Assembly (NCBI RefSeq): GCF_026241515.1
Contig: NZ_JAPHPW010000002.1
Coordinates: 248,001-312,000, forward strand
From: Vibrio sp. 14G-20
Lineage (GTDB): Bacteria; Pseudomonadota; Gammaproteobacteria; Enterobacterales; Vibrionaceae
Direction: 5' to 3'
Length of the DNA stretch: 64,000 nucleotides
Shown: piece by piece, positions 25,774 through 34,928 of the stretch
Layout of the letters: each line of letters opens with the position of its first letter
Position numbering within the stretch: the first letter of the stretch is position 1
Program-made: the position numbers and the translations under genes
Notes under the pieces: generated by a model
The model's database searches: none
The model's input: the letters and a program-made list of their open reading frames with translations, nothing else
Told to the model about the DNA's origin: nothing

Positions 25774-27159
25774 TTAATCGTCGATTGGGAACATAAGATT
25801 GACCCTCAGTCCCCCACCTTCTCTATTCTCAGCAGTAACGTGCCCATTCATCACACCCATCGCTTCTTTAACAATCGCAAGCCCTAGGCCGTACCCACCA
25901 GACTGTTTGTCTCGAGCTGACTCAATGCGTGTAAACGGGTCGAATATACCTGCAATCTTGTTATCAGGAATGCCATCACCATCATCTTCTACAGATATGA
26001 CACTGTAACGTTTATCTGTCGTTTGTTCATACGTAGTAACGACAACATGAGCATGTTCACCTGCGTATTTAATGGCATTACCGAACAGATTGCCAATCAC
26101 TCTTAGAAGCAGCCTCTCATCAACATTCACCATCGATGTTGGCGTTAATAAATCACCGACTAGGGTTTGGTTTGGCTTTAAATCGTTTTGCATCTGGGCG
26201 ATCAACATTGAACAATAGTGCTCTAGGTGCATCAAGCTCAACTTGGAGTCATAGCGAGAGGTTTCTAACCGGCTAAATTCAAGTATCTCACCCACCAGCT
26301 TGTTCATCTCTTCTGTTTCATTTTCCATTCGTTCTAACAAACCAATGCTTTTATCATCAACCTTGCTGCGCAGCAGGTGCAGTGCGAGGTTTTGCCTTGC
26401 TAATGGCGTTCTTAACTCGTGTGACACATCACGAATCAAACGACGTTGCTTTTCAGCCAGAGATTGAATCTCAAAGGTCATATGATCAAAATCGTGTGCG
26501 AGCTCGTTGAATTCTCGCGTGGTGGAATTTAACTCCGATACCACACTGACCGTAAAGTCACCTTGCGCAAGTCTGCGGCTCGCTTCTCTCAATCTATCCA
26601 ACGGTTGCTGCAGGCTTTTGGCCATGATAATCGAGAACAGAGACAATACGACCAATGCAATCAATGCTTTAAGCATATAGGAATATGGCGCAAAAGATTT
26701 TGCGGGGTGAAACTGGTGCGGTAGTTGGATAACCAGTGTTTTACCGTTATCCAGTGGTAAGCCGAAGATCGGCTTACTCACACGATCACTAAGTTGGTGA
26801 TCTAACGTTCTTAAGTATTTGAGCTTAAATTCAAAATGCGGGTGCATGTGACGATGTGTGATCGGACGATTGTCTTTATCGATGACGAACAGATAATACT
26901 GCTGAGCATTACCCCAGTCTGCGAGTTCATCCATGTCCCCTTCTTCGATCAACACATTCGCTTGGTAAGCAAGGTCTAGCATTTCCGCTTTTACCGATTC
27001 TGGCACTTTAAGTAGCGCTTTCATCAAGGCTCTTTCAGCGACAACTTGCAGGATCAAAATACTCACCAAAATGACGGTCAGGTAACTGAACAGTTGGAAA
27101 GTGAGTCCGTCTTTACGCTTAGCAATAAAATCAGGGCAACGCAGCAATTTTTTACTCAT
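25774..27159 (-). CDS. Sensor histidine kinase, CpxA-like architecture
   Basis: A 461-residue membrane kinase. It has a first helix near residues 22-45, a periplasmic sensor of about 120 residues, a second helix (ALIALVVLSLFSIIMA), HAMP, then a HisKA domain with the phosphorylated His in RDVSHELRTPLARQ. The ATPase core has N-box GNLFGNAIKYAG, G1 VEDDGDGIPD and G2 GGYGLGLAIVKEAM. It overlaps the response regulator gene by four bases, so they form a pair. The signal is unknown. It is convergent with the symporter and need not control it. Confidence 0.9.
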   Translation of the reverse strand: MSKKLLRCPDFIAKRKDGLTFQLFSYLTVILVSILILQVVAERALMKALLKVPESVKAEMLDLAYQANVLIEEGDMDELADWGNAQQYYLFVIDKDNRPITHRHMHPHFEFKLKYLRTLDHQLSDRVSKPIFGLPLDNGKTLVIQLPHQFHPAKSFAPYSYMLKALIALVVLSLFSIIMAKSLQQPLDRLREASRRLAQGDFTVSVVSELNSTTREFNELAHDFDHMTFEIQSLAEKQRRLIRDVSHELRTPLARQNLALHLLRSKVDDKSIGLLERMENETEEMNKLVGEILEFSRLETSRYDSKLSLMHLEHYCSMLIAQMQNDLKPNQTLVGDLLTPTSMVNVDERLLLRVIGNLFGNAIKYAGEHAHVVVTTYEQTTDKRYSVISVEDDGDGIPDNKIAGIFDPFTRIESARDKQSGGYGLGLAIVKEAMGVMNGHVTAENREGGGLRVNLMFPIDD

Positions 27160-27821
27160 GCTCCGACCGACTCGAGGTAACTGTAACCTTTACCACGAAC
27201 GGTTTTAATATGTTGTTTAGACAAACCTGCCTGAACGAGCTTTCTACGTATATTGCTGATATGCATATCTAAATTACGATCGAAAGGACACAGCTCTTTC
27301 TTGAGTACATGGATTTGCAAATCAGATTTGGACACAACAATACCGTCATTTTTAACCAAATAATCTAGCAGGTCTTTTTCAGTGCCGGTTAATGGCAAAC
27401 GAGAGAGTTGTTCACACAAGCCGTGATTAGACGAAGCTAAAGATTGTCTTTGGCGTTCAAAACCCACTCGGCGCAAGATCACCTTAATACGGGTTAAGAG
27501 TTCAGGAACATTGAAAGGTTTAGCGATGTACTGGTCGGCCCCAGCTTGGTAGCCATCGAGCATTGAGACATCGTCGTTAAGCGCGGTTAGCATAAGGATA
27601 GGAGTAGCAAAACGCTGACAAATACGTCTTGCGACTTGAAAGCCACTTAAATTGGGGAGCATCACATCGAGTAAAACCAAATCAACAGGATTCGATTGAA
27701 TAAACTCTAGAGCGGATTCACCGCAATGAACGGTATCAACGTGATACCCCTCATTTTCCAATACTTCACCCAGTAGTTCACACAACTGAATATCATCATC
27801 AACAACTAAAACACGTGACAT
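27156..27821 (-). CDS. OmpR-family response regulator
   Basis: About 221 residues from the ATG at 27821 (a GTG at 27830 is possible). The receiver domain has acidic pocket VVDDD, phospho-acceptor Asp in LVLLDVMLPNLSGF, Thr in LMLTALND and Lys in YIAKPF. It is followed by a winged-helix output domain ending TVRGKGYSYLES. It overlaps the kinase gene at 25774-27159. The pair resembles CpxRA in layout, but I cannot assign it to a named Vibrio system. Confidence 0.9.
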   Translation of the reverse strand: MSRVLVVDDDIQLCELLGEVLENEGYHVDTVHCGESALEFIQSNPVDLVLLDVMLPNLSGFQVARRICQRFATPILMLTALNDDVSMLDGYQAGADQYIAKPFNVPELLTRIKVILRRVGFERQRQSLASSNHGLCEQLSRLPLTGTEKDLLDYLVKNDGIVVSKSDLQIHVLKKELCPFDRNLDMHISNIRRKLVQAGLSKQHIKTVRGKGYSYLESVGA

Positions 27822-27901
27822 TGCACACACCGATAAATAAGAACTGTTTGCATTCTAATTATCGTTATTATTGATTTCAATTATAAAATGAGAGATTTAC
27901 C

Positions 27902-28375
27902 CTATAGAAGAAAATCTTTTTCAATCGGTACAAATTTTGAGGCAGAATCGATAAGATTTTGAGCAGTTAACCCGGGAACACCATACACTTCAACAGGTTT
28001 GCCAAAGCGCTCTTTGATTCGCTCTACAAGGATTTCGAAATCACCATCTCCTGATACCAAAACAATCGTATCAACCGTCTCAGCAAGCTCTATCGCGTCT
28101 AACGCAATACCCACATCCCAGTCACCTTTTGCACTGCCATCTCGACGTTGAATAAACGGCTTTAACTTCACATTAAAGCCTACACCACGAAGGATATGGT
28201 GAAATTGACGCTGTTTAGGATCTTGGCTTGAGATTGCGTAAGCATTAGCCGCAACAACGTTACGCCCTTCCGTGGCAACATACCAAAACTGGTTATAGTC
28301 GAAGTTAGAACGGTATTTATCGCGTGTCGTGTAGTAAACGTTCTGAACGTCGACCAAAATTGCTATGTTTTCCAT
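27902..28375 (-). CDS. NYN/LabA-like (PIN-fold) domain protein
   Basis: A 157-residue cytoplasmic protein with the acidic residues of the NYN nuclease fold: Asp in AILVDVQNVYY, Asp in KGDWDVGIALDAI, and the SGDGDFEILVERI motif. NYN domains are thought to be metal-dependent RNases; LabA-type members also act in regulation. It is followed at 71 bases by the response regulator gene on the same strand, so read-through is possible. Substrate is unknown. Confidence 0.85.
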   Translation of the reverse strand: MENIAILVDVQNVYYTTRDKYRSNFDYNQFWYVATEGRNVVAANAYAISSQDPKQRQFHHILRGVGFNVKLKPFIQRRDGSAKGDWDVGIALDAIELAETVDTIVLVSGDGDFEILVERIKERFGKPVEVYGVPGLTAQNLIDSASKFVPIEKDFLL

Positions 28376-28641
28376 AAATTCATACCTTTAGATTTTCCGT
28401 ATACCCTATTCTATTCAATTGTAAAATGCGAGTCGCTTTACTCAATAAAAATGAACCTACTGGCTATCGTTAACGTAAATCTGATTATATTTAGTGGTGA
28501 CCTAAGTACCTTTGGCGTAAACCTAACTATGCTTAAAGTCAGTCGATTTGTTCTGCTGCTAGATGGCGCCGTGTTTCGTGGGCTTCATTGACGTCACAAC
28601 TGAATCGTACTCAGGCTTAGCGTATTAAAAGGAGGTTGGCT

Positions 28642-29184
28642 ATGCTACACCGACAAACACACAAATCGTGCATAAGCATTGAAACATCCAAAGCGGCGCA
28701 AGCAGTCAATCGCTCGGACGTTTGGTCTAATGTTTTAAAGGTTCTAACTATCAGTACGGTGTTAATCATGAGCTTAACCATCAACTCAGTGCTTGCCTAC
28801 CCAGCTTATTCTCATTCCAGTCCACTCCCACACCGAAGCGTCATATATTTCGCGCCAAAAGAGGACTCAGTGGTCAAAGAATTTCTAAACGAAGTGTTGA
28901 TCAACAACTGCCAATTGGACGAACGTGATGTGGTTATCATGGTGATTGCAGAGAGTGGCTACACCGTACCCACTTGGTTAGAAGAAGAGTTTAACCTAGA
29001 GGCAGTAACCAGCGTTTATGAGATCCCTAAAGGGTCACACACTGCGGTATTGATTGGTAAAGACGGAAAAGAGAAACACAGATGGAATGGTAAGACAGAC
29101 TGGCAGAAAATCACCAATATCATCGACGAAATGCCAATGCGTCAACAAGAAATGCAGCGACAAAGTAGCCGCTGCAGTATTTAA
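28642..29184 (+). CDS. DUF4174 domain protein (thioredoxin-like fold), exported
   Basis: About 180 residues from the ATG at 28642, which has a consensus AGGAGG six bases upstream; a TTG at 28636 is too close to that site. A long N-terminus with a hydrophobic helix (VLKVLTISTVLIMSLTINSV) precedes a DUF4174 domain with RSVIYFAPKEDSVVKEFL and VLIGKDGKEKHRW. Such domains resemble thioredoxin/peroxiredoxin folds but lack a CxxC motif here. Function is unknown. The 260 bases upstream show no recognised operator. Confidence 0.72.
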   Translation: MLHRQTHKSCISIETSKAAQAVNRSDVWSNVLKVLTISTVLIMSLTINSVLAYPAYSHSSPLPHRSVIYFAPKEDSVVKEFLNEVLINNCQLDERDVVIMVIAESGYTVPTWLEEEFNLEAVTSVYEIPKGSHTAVLIGKDGKEKHRWNGKTDWQKITNIIDEMPMRQQEMQRQSSRCSI

Positions 29185-29214
29185 CTCTATACAAATCGAT
29201 TAAGCGTGACTTGG

Positions 29215-29985
29215 TTACTTGTTAAACCAATCAAGTTTTTCATGAAGCTGAGCCACGCTGCCAACAACGATCAAAGCCGGGCTTTTAGCGACGCTTGCAA
29301 GGTTAGCTAAGTCACTCAACCCACCTCGATACACCTTCTGTTCCTGGCGTGTTCCATTTTCGATTATCGCAACCGGCATGTCAGCTCGCATACCATTATC
29401 GAGTAGATTCTTCTGAATATTCGGACTCTCTTTTAAACCCATGTAGAACACGATCGTGTGATTGTGTTGAGCAAGAGATTGCCAGTCGATATCTTCGCCA
29501 TCTTTCTTTAAGTGGCCGGTAATAAACTGGACGCTTTGAGCGTGGTCACGGTGAGTCAACGGGATGCCCGCATAAGCCGTAGCACCAGCAGCTGCAGTGA
29601 TACCAGGAATGACTTCAAATCTCACGTCATTCTCAGCCAGAGTTTCACACTCTTCCCCGCCACGTCCAAAGATAAACGAGTCACCACCTTTCAGGCGTAC
29701 TACATGTTTATTCTCTTTTGCTTTAGTGACCAATAATTGGTTGATCTGATCTTGCGGTACACAGTGATGATCAAGCTTTTTGCCCACATACAGCATTTCT
29801 GCGTCTGGGTTAGCCATCGCTAAGATATCTTTTGATACCAAGCGGTCATAAACCAAAACGTCTGCTTGCTGAATCACGCGTGCCGCTTTTAACGTAAGTA
29901 AGTCTGGGTCGCCTGGACCTGCACCTACCAATGAAACAAATCCGTTGTGTACTTCTTTAACATTCGATGACGATACTTCTGACAT
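29215..29985 (-). CDS. cobA: Uroporphyrinogen-III C-methyltransferase (SUMT)
   Basis: A 256-residue enzyme that uses two S-adenosylmethionine molecules to convert uroporphyrinogen III to precorrin-2, the first step to sirohaem. Family signatures are clear: SLVGAGPGDPDLLTLKAARV near the N-terminus and RLKGGDSFIFGRGGEECETL in the middle. It lies downstream of nirC on the same strand but behind a terminator, so it probably has its own promoter or gets read-through. Sirohaem is the cofactor of NirB, which explains the position. Confidence 0.92.
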   Translation of the reverse strand: MSEVSSSNVKEVHNGFVSLVGAGPGDPDLLTLKAARVIQQADVLVYDRLVSKDILAMANPDAEMLYVGKKLDHHCVPQDQINQLLVTKAKENKHVVRLKGGDSFIFGRGGEECETLAENDVRFEVIPGITAAAGATAYAGIPLTHRDHAQSVQFITGHLKKDGEDIDWQSLAQHNHTIVFYMGLKESPNIQKNLLDNGMRADMPVAIIENGTRQEQKVYRGGLSDLANLASVAKSPALIVVGSVAQLHEKLDWFNK

Positions 29986-30194
29986 GCTGCGCTCCGAAGG
30001 TTTGCTTGTTTTATCTCAAGCTTCAATCTATGTGATAAGTCACTGTATTCATGATGACTTATCCAAATCCTTAACCCTTAGACTATCAGGTGTTGATATA
30101 AATATTCAGTTTAAATACTAACGAAGATAGAAGTAATTATAACAAAACAGTCTATTGCGAGTAATTTGCGCAATGATATAAGGGCTTTCGAACT

Positions 30195-30224
30195 AAAAAG
30201 CCCCAAACATTTTGTTGGGGCTTT
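30195..30224 (-). terminator. Terminator after nirC
   Basis: AAAGCCCCAA (30197-30206) pairs with TTGGGGCTTT (30215-30224), with T-rich sequence following on the minus strand. Confidence 0.88.
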
Positions 30225-30261
30225 CAATCTCACACTAAATTACGTTTCACCGTATTCAGAA

Positions 30262-31077
30262 TTACTTAGCGCCTAGAGAAGGAGCTGTTTTAGCGTGAGT
30301 AAGATATAGAGGAACACATGTCATTAGTAGACCACCAACGATGTTACCTAGGATTGTTGGGATAAGGTTGAAGTTCAACCATGTTGCGATACCGAAGTCA
30401 GCGCCAAGAATCATACCCAGTGGGAATAGGAACATGTTTACTACTGTGTGCTCAAATACTAGTGCGAAGAAGATGAAGATTGGGAACCACATCATTGCTA
30501 CACGGCCAGACACAGTACGCGCTGTCATGTTACCAATCACACCTAGACATACCATTAGGTTACAGAAGATACCGCGTACGAAACACGTGATCCATCCGTC
30601 CATACCCATGTTTTCAAAACCTAAGCTACGGCCTGTAGAAACAGCAATGAATTTTTGAGCAACAGCGTTTGGCTCTAGAGAGAAGTTACCTGTTAATGAA
30701 ACAGCCACTAGGAAAGCAACAATCAAAGAACCGATAAGGTTGCCAAGACCAACAATACCCCAACAGCGTAGGATACGGCCCCAAGTGATGCCTGGGCGGT
30801 TGTCGAACTTAGCTAAAGGTGCAAGGCCGAAAACGCCAGTGACTAGGTCATAACCCATAACACTTAGAATAACGAAACCAACTGGGAACACTAGTGCGCC
30901 AACAAGGCCAATGCCTGTTTGTACCATTGCTGTAATAGCGACAACAACCGCTAGAGAAAGAATGATACCAGCCATAGTGCTTCGAATCAGAAGGTCGCGA
31001 GTGCTTGTTTTAGTTTTCGCTTCACCCACATCAATCATCGTTTGAACGAATTCAGCTGGTTTGTAATCAGGAGACAT
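30262..31077 (-). CDS. nirC: Formate/nitrite transporter NirC
   Basis: A 271-residue FNT-family channel with about six transmembrane helices. Recognisable pieces are GVFGLAPLAKFDNRPGITWG, WGIVGLGNLIGSLIVAFLVA and FFALVFEHTVVNMFLFPLG, the last containing the conserved region around the pore histidine. In this context it imports nitrite for the assimilatory/detoxifying NirBD reductase. It follows nirD after a 122-base gap that can form a hairpin, which may tune its expression. Confidence 0.9.
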   Translation of the reverse strand: MSPDYKPAEFVQTMIDVGEAKTKTSTRDLLIRSTMAGIILSLAVVVAITAMVQTGIGLVGALVFPVGFVILSVMGYDLVTGVFGLAPLAKFDNRPGITWGRILRCWGIVGLGNLIGSLIVAFLVAVSLTGNFSLEPNAVAQKFIAVSTGRSLGFENMGMDGWITCFVRGIFCNLMVCLGVIGNMTARTVSGRVAMMWFPIFIFFALVFEHTVVNMFLFPLGMILGADFGIATWLNFNLIPTILGNIVGGLLMTCVPLYLTHAKTAPSLGAK

Positions 31078-31126
31078 AATGTTGTCCTTAAAAAGTAAAA
31101 TTAAAAGTTAAAATTGGATAGGAAAA

Positions 31127-31168
31127 GGCTCTAGTTGCCGAGTTAAGGCAATATCGAGAACTAGAACC
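31127..31168 (-). promoter_or_regulatory. Hairpin in the nirD-nirC intercistronic region
   Basis: GGCTCTAGTT (31127-31136) can pair with AACTAGAACC (31159-31168) with one G-U pair in the minus-strand RNA. An alternative inner stem is TTGCC/GGCAA. TTTTCC follows on the transcript, so it may act as a partial terminator or attenuator before nirC. Confidence 0.45.
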
Positions 31169-31199
31169 CTTGAACTATCAAATCTTACTCATCCAAAGA

Positions 31200-31523
31200 T
31201 TAAGCAGAGATTTCTACAGCACCTTTGGTAACACGAGCTTTGTACGCTTTCACGTTGAAATTCTCGTCTTCCATGCACGCACCTGTTGTCAGGTTAAAGC
31301 GTTGCTTCTTAAGCGGGCTTGCCACCCAAAGCTCTTCTTTGTGCTCTACAATCAGACCACGTGATAACACGTTAGACTGGAAGTAAGGGTCTGTATTACT
31401 AATCGCGAATACTTCTTCAGCTTTGGTTGGGCGGAAGATAGCTACTTGCTCACCACCAACCAATGCACAAACACCTGTACCTGGGATAATGTCTTCGATC
31501 TTACAAACTTTGGTAAATGCCAT
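31200..31523 (-). CDS. nirD: Nitrite reductase (NADH) small subunit
   Basis: A 107-residue protein with the Rieske-like fold of NirD: VCKIEDIIPGTGVCALVGGE, IFRPTKAEEVFAISNTDPYF and SRGLIVEHKEELWVASPLKK. As in other NirD proteins, the Cys/His ligands for a Rieske cluster are missing. It forms the cytoplasmic NADH-dependent nitrite reductase with NirB, whose gene ends 14 bases upstream. Confidence 0.92.
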   Translation of the reverse strand: MAFTKVCKIEDIIPGTGVCALVGGEQVAIFRPTKAEEVFAISNTDPYFQSNVLSRGLIVEHKEELWVASPLKKQRFNLTTGACMEDENFNVKAYKARVTKGAVEISA

Positions 31524-31537
31524 GATGTCGTCTCCCC

Positions 31538-34111
31538 TTAAACAGTTTCTACGTGAATGATGTCGCCCTGGTGCTTTGAAGTAATGGCTTCAGGGTGTTT
31601 CTCAGTGAATGTCGCAGGACGGTGTTGTTCACGGCCATCATCAACAAAAACAACGTTTTCATCACGGTCATCAGCATTGATGAAGTGAGCAAAGCGCTTA
31701 AGTTGAGCTTCATCGTTGATAGTGTCAGTCCACTCACAAGCGAAGTTACCCACGAGGCCAGCCACGTCAGCTTCAAGCTGGTCGTTAATGCCAAGTTTGT
31801 TATCAACAATCACTTCACGTAGGTAGTCAACGCCGCCTTCTAGGTTGTCCATCCATACCGAAGTACGTTGTAGTGGCGCAGCCGTGCGGATGTAAAACAT
31901 CATGAAACGGTCGATGTATTTCAGCAGCGTTTCTTGGTCTAGGTCGCTTGCCAGTAGGTCTGCATGACGAGGCTTCATACCACCGTTGCCACACACATAC
32001 ATGTTCCAACCAGCGTCCGTTGCGATAATACCTAAATCTTTACCTTGAGCTTCAGCACACTCACGAGTACAGCCCGACACACCGAACTTCATCTTATGAG
32101 GAGTACGGATGCCTTTGTAACGGTTCTCGATCATCACGCCTAGGCCAACTGAATCTTGAACGCCGTAACGACACCAAGTTGAACCAACACATGTCTTAGC
32201 CATACGAAGTGCTTTTGCGTAAGCTTGACCCGTTTCGTAACCTGCAGCGATTAACTTCTTCCAGATTGCTGGTAAGTCATCTTTCTGAGCACCGAATAGA
32301 CCGATACGTTGTGCACCAGTGATCTTCGTATATAGGTTGTATTCAGCCGCAACATCCGCAAGAACGCTTAGAGCTTGAGGCGTTACTTCGCCACCCGCCA
32401 TACGAGGGATAACCGAGTAAGTACCGTCTTTTTGGATGTTACCTAAGAAGTTGTCGTTGGTATCGTGCAGTTTTACTAGCTCAGGCTTAAGGATATGGTC
32501 ACCCCAGCAAGAAGCAAGGATAGAACCCGCTAGAGGCTTACATACTTCACAGCCGTAGCCTTTACCGTATTTCTCTAGTAGCTCATCGAATGTTTTGATT
32601 TCTTCGATGCGAATCAGGTGGAAAAGCTCTTGGCGAGAGTAAGCAAAGTGCTCACAAACGTCGTTCTTCACTTCCACACCTGCTTTAGCAAGTTCAGCGT
32701 TTAGCACAGAAGTTACAAGTGGAATACAACCACCACAACCTGTACCTGCGCCAGTGACTGCTTTGATATCACCAATGGTATGGTGACCTTCAGCGACCGC
32801 TTGAGCGATCTTGCCTTTGGTTACGTCGAAACAAGAACAGATAACGGCAGTTTCCGGTAATGAATCAGCGCCAAGCGTTGGTTTTTCACCACCAGCGTGT
32901 ACTGGAAGAATCAATGCATCTGGATGTTCTGGTAGGTCAATTTCGTTCAACATAAGTTGAAGAAGGTCACCGTAATCAGAAGTATCGCCAACCATTACTG
33001 CGCCAAGCAGTTTCTTGTTGTCTTCAGAAACGATTAAGCGTTTGTAAACTTCTTGCTCTTCGTTTTGGTAAACGTAGCTTTTACAACCAGGAGTACGACC
33101 GTTTGCATCACCGATTGAACCTACTTTCACGCCCAGAAGCTTAAGCTTCGCAGACATGTCAGCACCTTCAAATGTGCTTTCGTTACCAACAACGTGGTCA
33201 ACGGCAACTGTCGCCATCTTGTAACCAGGAGCCACTAGCCCGTAGAACGTTTGGTTCCAAGACGCACACTCACCGATTGCGTAGATATCTTTGTCTGTCG
33301 TTTGACAGTGATCGTTAATCTCGATACCGCCACGAGGTGCAATGCCTAAGCCCATTTGACGAGCAAGTTTGTCTTGAGGGCGAATACCAGCAGAGAATAC
33401 GATGAAATCAGTTTCTAGCTCTGTACCGTCTGCAAAGCGCATTACGTTACGAGCTTCAGTGCCTTCAGGAGCAATCTCAAGCGTGTTCTTGCTTGTATGT
33501 ACGTTAACGCCCATACGTTCGATTTTTTGACGAAGTTGGTTACCACCCGCTTGGTCAAGCTGCTCAGCCATTAGCTTAGGAGCAAACTCAACAACGTGTG
33601 TGGTTACGCCAAGCGCTTTAAGTGCACCTGCCGCTTCAAGGCCAAGTAGACCACCACCAACAACAACACCACACTTAGAGTTCTTAGCCGTCGCTTCAAT
33701 AGCTTTTAGATCTTCAATTGTGCGGTAAACAAAACAGTCTTTACCTTCGTTGCCTTTGATTGGCGGAACGAATGGGAATGAACCTGTAGCAAGGATGAGT
33801 TTGTCGTATTGAATTTCACGACCAGTGCTTGAGTAAACTGTTTTCTTTTCACGGTTAACGTTAATAGCACGTTCGCCGATCAGCATGTTGATGCCGTGTT
33901 TCTCGTAGAAGCCTTCTTTAACTAAAGAAAGTTCGTCCGCAGTATGGTGTGAAAAATAAGAAGAAAGGTGTACACGATCATAGGCTACGCGAGGCTCTTC
34001 ACAGAACACCGTGATGTCCATGTTAGCAACATCTGTCTTCTCGACTAAATCTTCGATATAGCGATGACCGACCATCCCGTTACCGATTACGACTAGCTTC
34101 ATCTTGCTCAT
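31538..34111 (-). CDS. nirB: Nitrite reductase (NADH) large subunit
   Basis: An 857-residue enzyme reducing nitrite to ammonium. Domain order: FAD/NADH-binding half (VVIGNGMVGHRYIEDLVEK; VVGGGLLGLEAAGALKALG), a BFD-like [2Fe-2S] region with CSCFDV and GTGCGGC near residue 425-465, then the sulfite/nitrite reductase half. The sirohaem/[4Fe-4S] cysteines are in KTCVGSTWCRYG and VSGCTRECAEAQGKD. Length is normal. The upstream region carries FNR-like and NarP-like sequences, consistent with induction by anaerobiosis and nitrate/nitrite. It leads the nirBDC unit. Confidence 0.95.
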   Translation of the reverse strand: MSKMKLVVIGNGMVGHRYIEDLVEKTDVANMDITVFCEEPRVAYDRVHLSSYFSHHTADELSLVKEGFYEKHGINMLIGERAINVNREKKTVYSSTGREIQYDKLILATGSFPFVPPIKGNEGKDCFVYRTIEDLKAIEATAKNSKCGVVVGGGLLGLEAAGALKALGVTTHVVEFAPKLMAEQLDQAGGNQLRQKIERMGVNVHTSKNTLEIAPEGTEARNVMRFADGTELETDFIVFSAGIRPQDKLARQMGLGIAPRGGIEINDHCQTTDKDIYAIGECASWNQTFYGLVAPGYKMATVAVDHVVGNESTFEGADMSAKLKLLGVKVGSIGDANGRTPGCKSYVYQNEEQEVYKRLIVSEDNKKLLGAVMVGDTSDYGDLLQLMLNEIDLPEHPDALILPVHAGGEKPTLGADSLPETAVICSCFDVTKGKIAQAVAEGHHTIGDIKAVTGAGTGCGGCIPLVTSVLNAELAKAGVEVKNDVCEHFAYSRQELFHLIRIEEIKTFDELLEKYGKGYGCEVCKPLAGSILASCWGDHILKPELVKLHDTNDNFLGNIQKDGTYSVIPRMAGGEVTPQALSVLADVAAEYNLYTKITGAQRIGLFGAQKDDLPAIWKKLIAAGYETGQAYAKALRMAKTCVGSTWCRYGVQDSVGLGVMIENRYKGIRTPHKMKFGVSGCTRECAEAQGKDLGIIATDAGWNMYVCGNGGMKPRHADLLASDLDQETLLKYIDRFMMFYIRTAAPLQRTSVWMDNLEGGVDYLREVIVDNKLGINDQLEADVAGLVGNFACEWTDTINDEAQLKRFAHFINADDRDENVVFVDDGREQHRPATFTEKHPEAITSKHQGDIIHVETV

Positions 34112-34177
34112 AAGAATTCCTGAAGGTTATATATTTCTTAACTGAGCGAATAATGAATTATGAAAGAAAATGAAAAT

Positions 34178-34191
34178 ATGATGTAAATCAA
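34178..34191 (-). promoter_or_regulatory. FNR-like site upstream of nirB
   Basis: Read on the minus strand the site is TTGATTTACATCAT, matching nine of ten fixed positions of TTGATnnnnATCAA. Its centre is about 73 bp from the nirB start codon, a plausible place for an activating site. Confidence 0.75.
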
Positions 34192-34205
34192 TTACGAAAT
34201 CGAAC

Positions 34206-34220
34206 TACCCAAAAGGGGTA
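34206..34220 (-). promoter_or_regulatory. NarP/NarL-like palindrome upstream of nirB
   Basis: TACCCAAAAGGGGTA is an inverted repeat of TACCC with a 5-base centre, just upstream of the FNR-like site. The NarP consensus (7-2-7) would have one more base between the arms, so the match is imperfect. Confidence 0.4.
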
Positions 34221-34364
34221 GAACAAAAGAGGTAGAAGTGGCTAATTTTACGCCATAGCAAACGAATAACCATAGGTTTGATAAGGTTTAGAGGCGTTTT
34301 ATAGGCAATTTCACACACAAGCATGCTTGTTGTAATATTTCACAATAGACTAGCAACAACGCAA

Positions 34365-34383
34365 GTAAATGACAATCATTTTC
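34365..34383. promoter_or_regulatory. Strong Fur box without an obvious target gene
   Basis: GTAAATGACAATCATTTTC matches 15 of 19 positions of the Fur consensus, the best in the window. It lies 254 bp upstream of nirB and 370 bp from the end of the tRNA array. The stretch 34112-34790 otherwise holds the nirB regulatory sites and no convincing gene. Confidence 0.7.
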
Positions 34384-34752
34384 ATTTGCAGTCATAAGAA
34401 GTGTAATAACTCATGAAAGCGTTACAGGTTCATGAGCAACTGTGTATAAATGTGAAGAACTGGATGACCAAAAACACAGTCGTTCAGATCCCCTACCCAT
34501 CGATTCCATTTATAAATCGCACACTCGATTAACTTGGTTTGTCTTGCTGAGCTACTCGCAGTTTTCTTCAAACAACTTTCTTAGAAATACGTTTGGGTTA
34601 ACTTATACAACCAGTGCAATAAAGCGCCTTGATAACGTAGAACTCCGTAAAGCAGAGCAATCAGATTGAGTCATCTAGCCAGAATTGCGATTCAATGAAT
34701 GGACGGCGTTAGAAATTAGGAAAGTGCGAAGAAATGGAATTTCAGATAGCAA

Positions 34753-34778
34753 AAAGGCCAGCATTTCTGCTGGCCTTT
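34753..34778 (-). terminator. Terminator of the left tRNA sub-array
   Basis: AAAGGCCAGCA (34753-34763) and TGCTGGCCTTT (34768-34778) pair perfectly around TTTC, with TTTTT following on the minus strand, 13 bases after the last tRNA-Cys. Confidence 0.92.
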
Positions 34779-34790
34779 CACGTTGAATAG

Positions 34791-34864
34791 TGGAGGCGCC
34801 TCCCGGAGTCGAACCGAGGTCCACGGATTTGCAATCCGCTGCATAGCCACTCTGCCAAGGCGCC
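34791..34864 (-). tRNA. tRNA-Cys (GCA), copy 1
   Basis: 74 nt including encoded CCA. The acceptor GGCGCC pairs with its complement, the anticodon loop reads TTGCAAA (GCA), and the T-loop is GGTTCGACTCC. Identical to the three other Cys copies in the array. Confidence 0.97.
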
Positions 34865-34928
34865 TTCAATAGTGTTTTAAGAGAACTACTCTGTTGAGCA
34901 TCACCAAACAAGGTAACAATCAAATAGA

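Noticed and set aside
25774..27821. Two-component system as regulator of the adjacent symporter
   Set aside because: The genes are convergent with a strong terminator between them; no shared promoter region supports a direct link.
30090..30120. FNR-like sequence TTGATATAAATATTCA upstream of cobA
   Set aside because: The second half-site does not match ATCAA.
34442..34669. 75-residue open frame on the plus strand between nirB and the tRNA array
   Set aside because: GTG start without a ribosome binding site, no recognisable domain and irregular composition. It may simply lie in an RNA or regulatory region.
34384..34670. RyhB homologue downstream of the orphan Fur box
   Set aside because: I could not find the conserved RyhB core on either strand, so no ncRNA feature is called.
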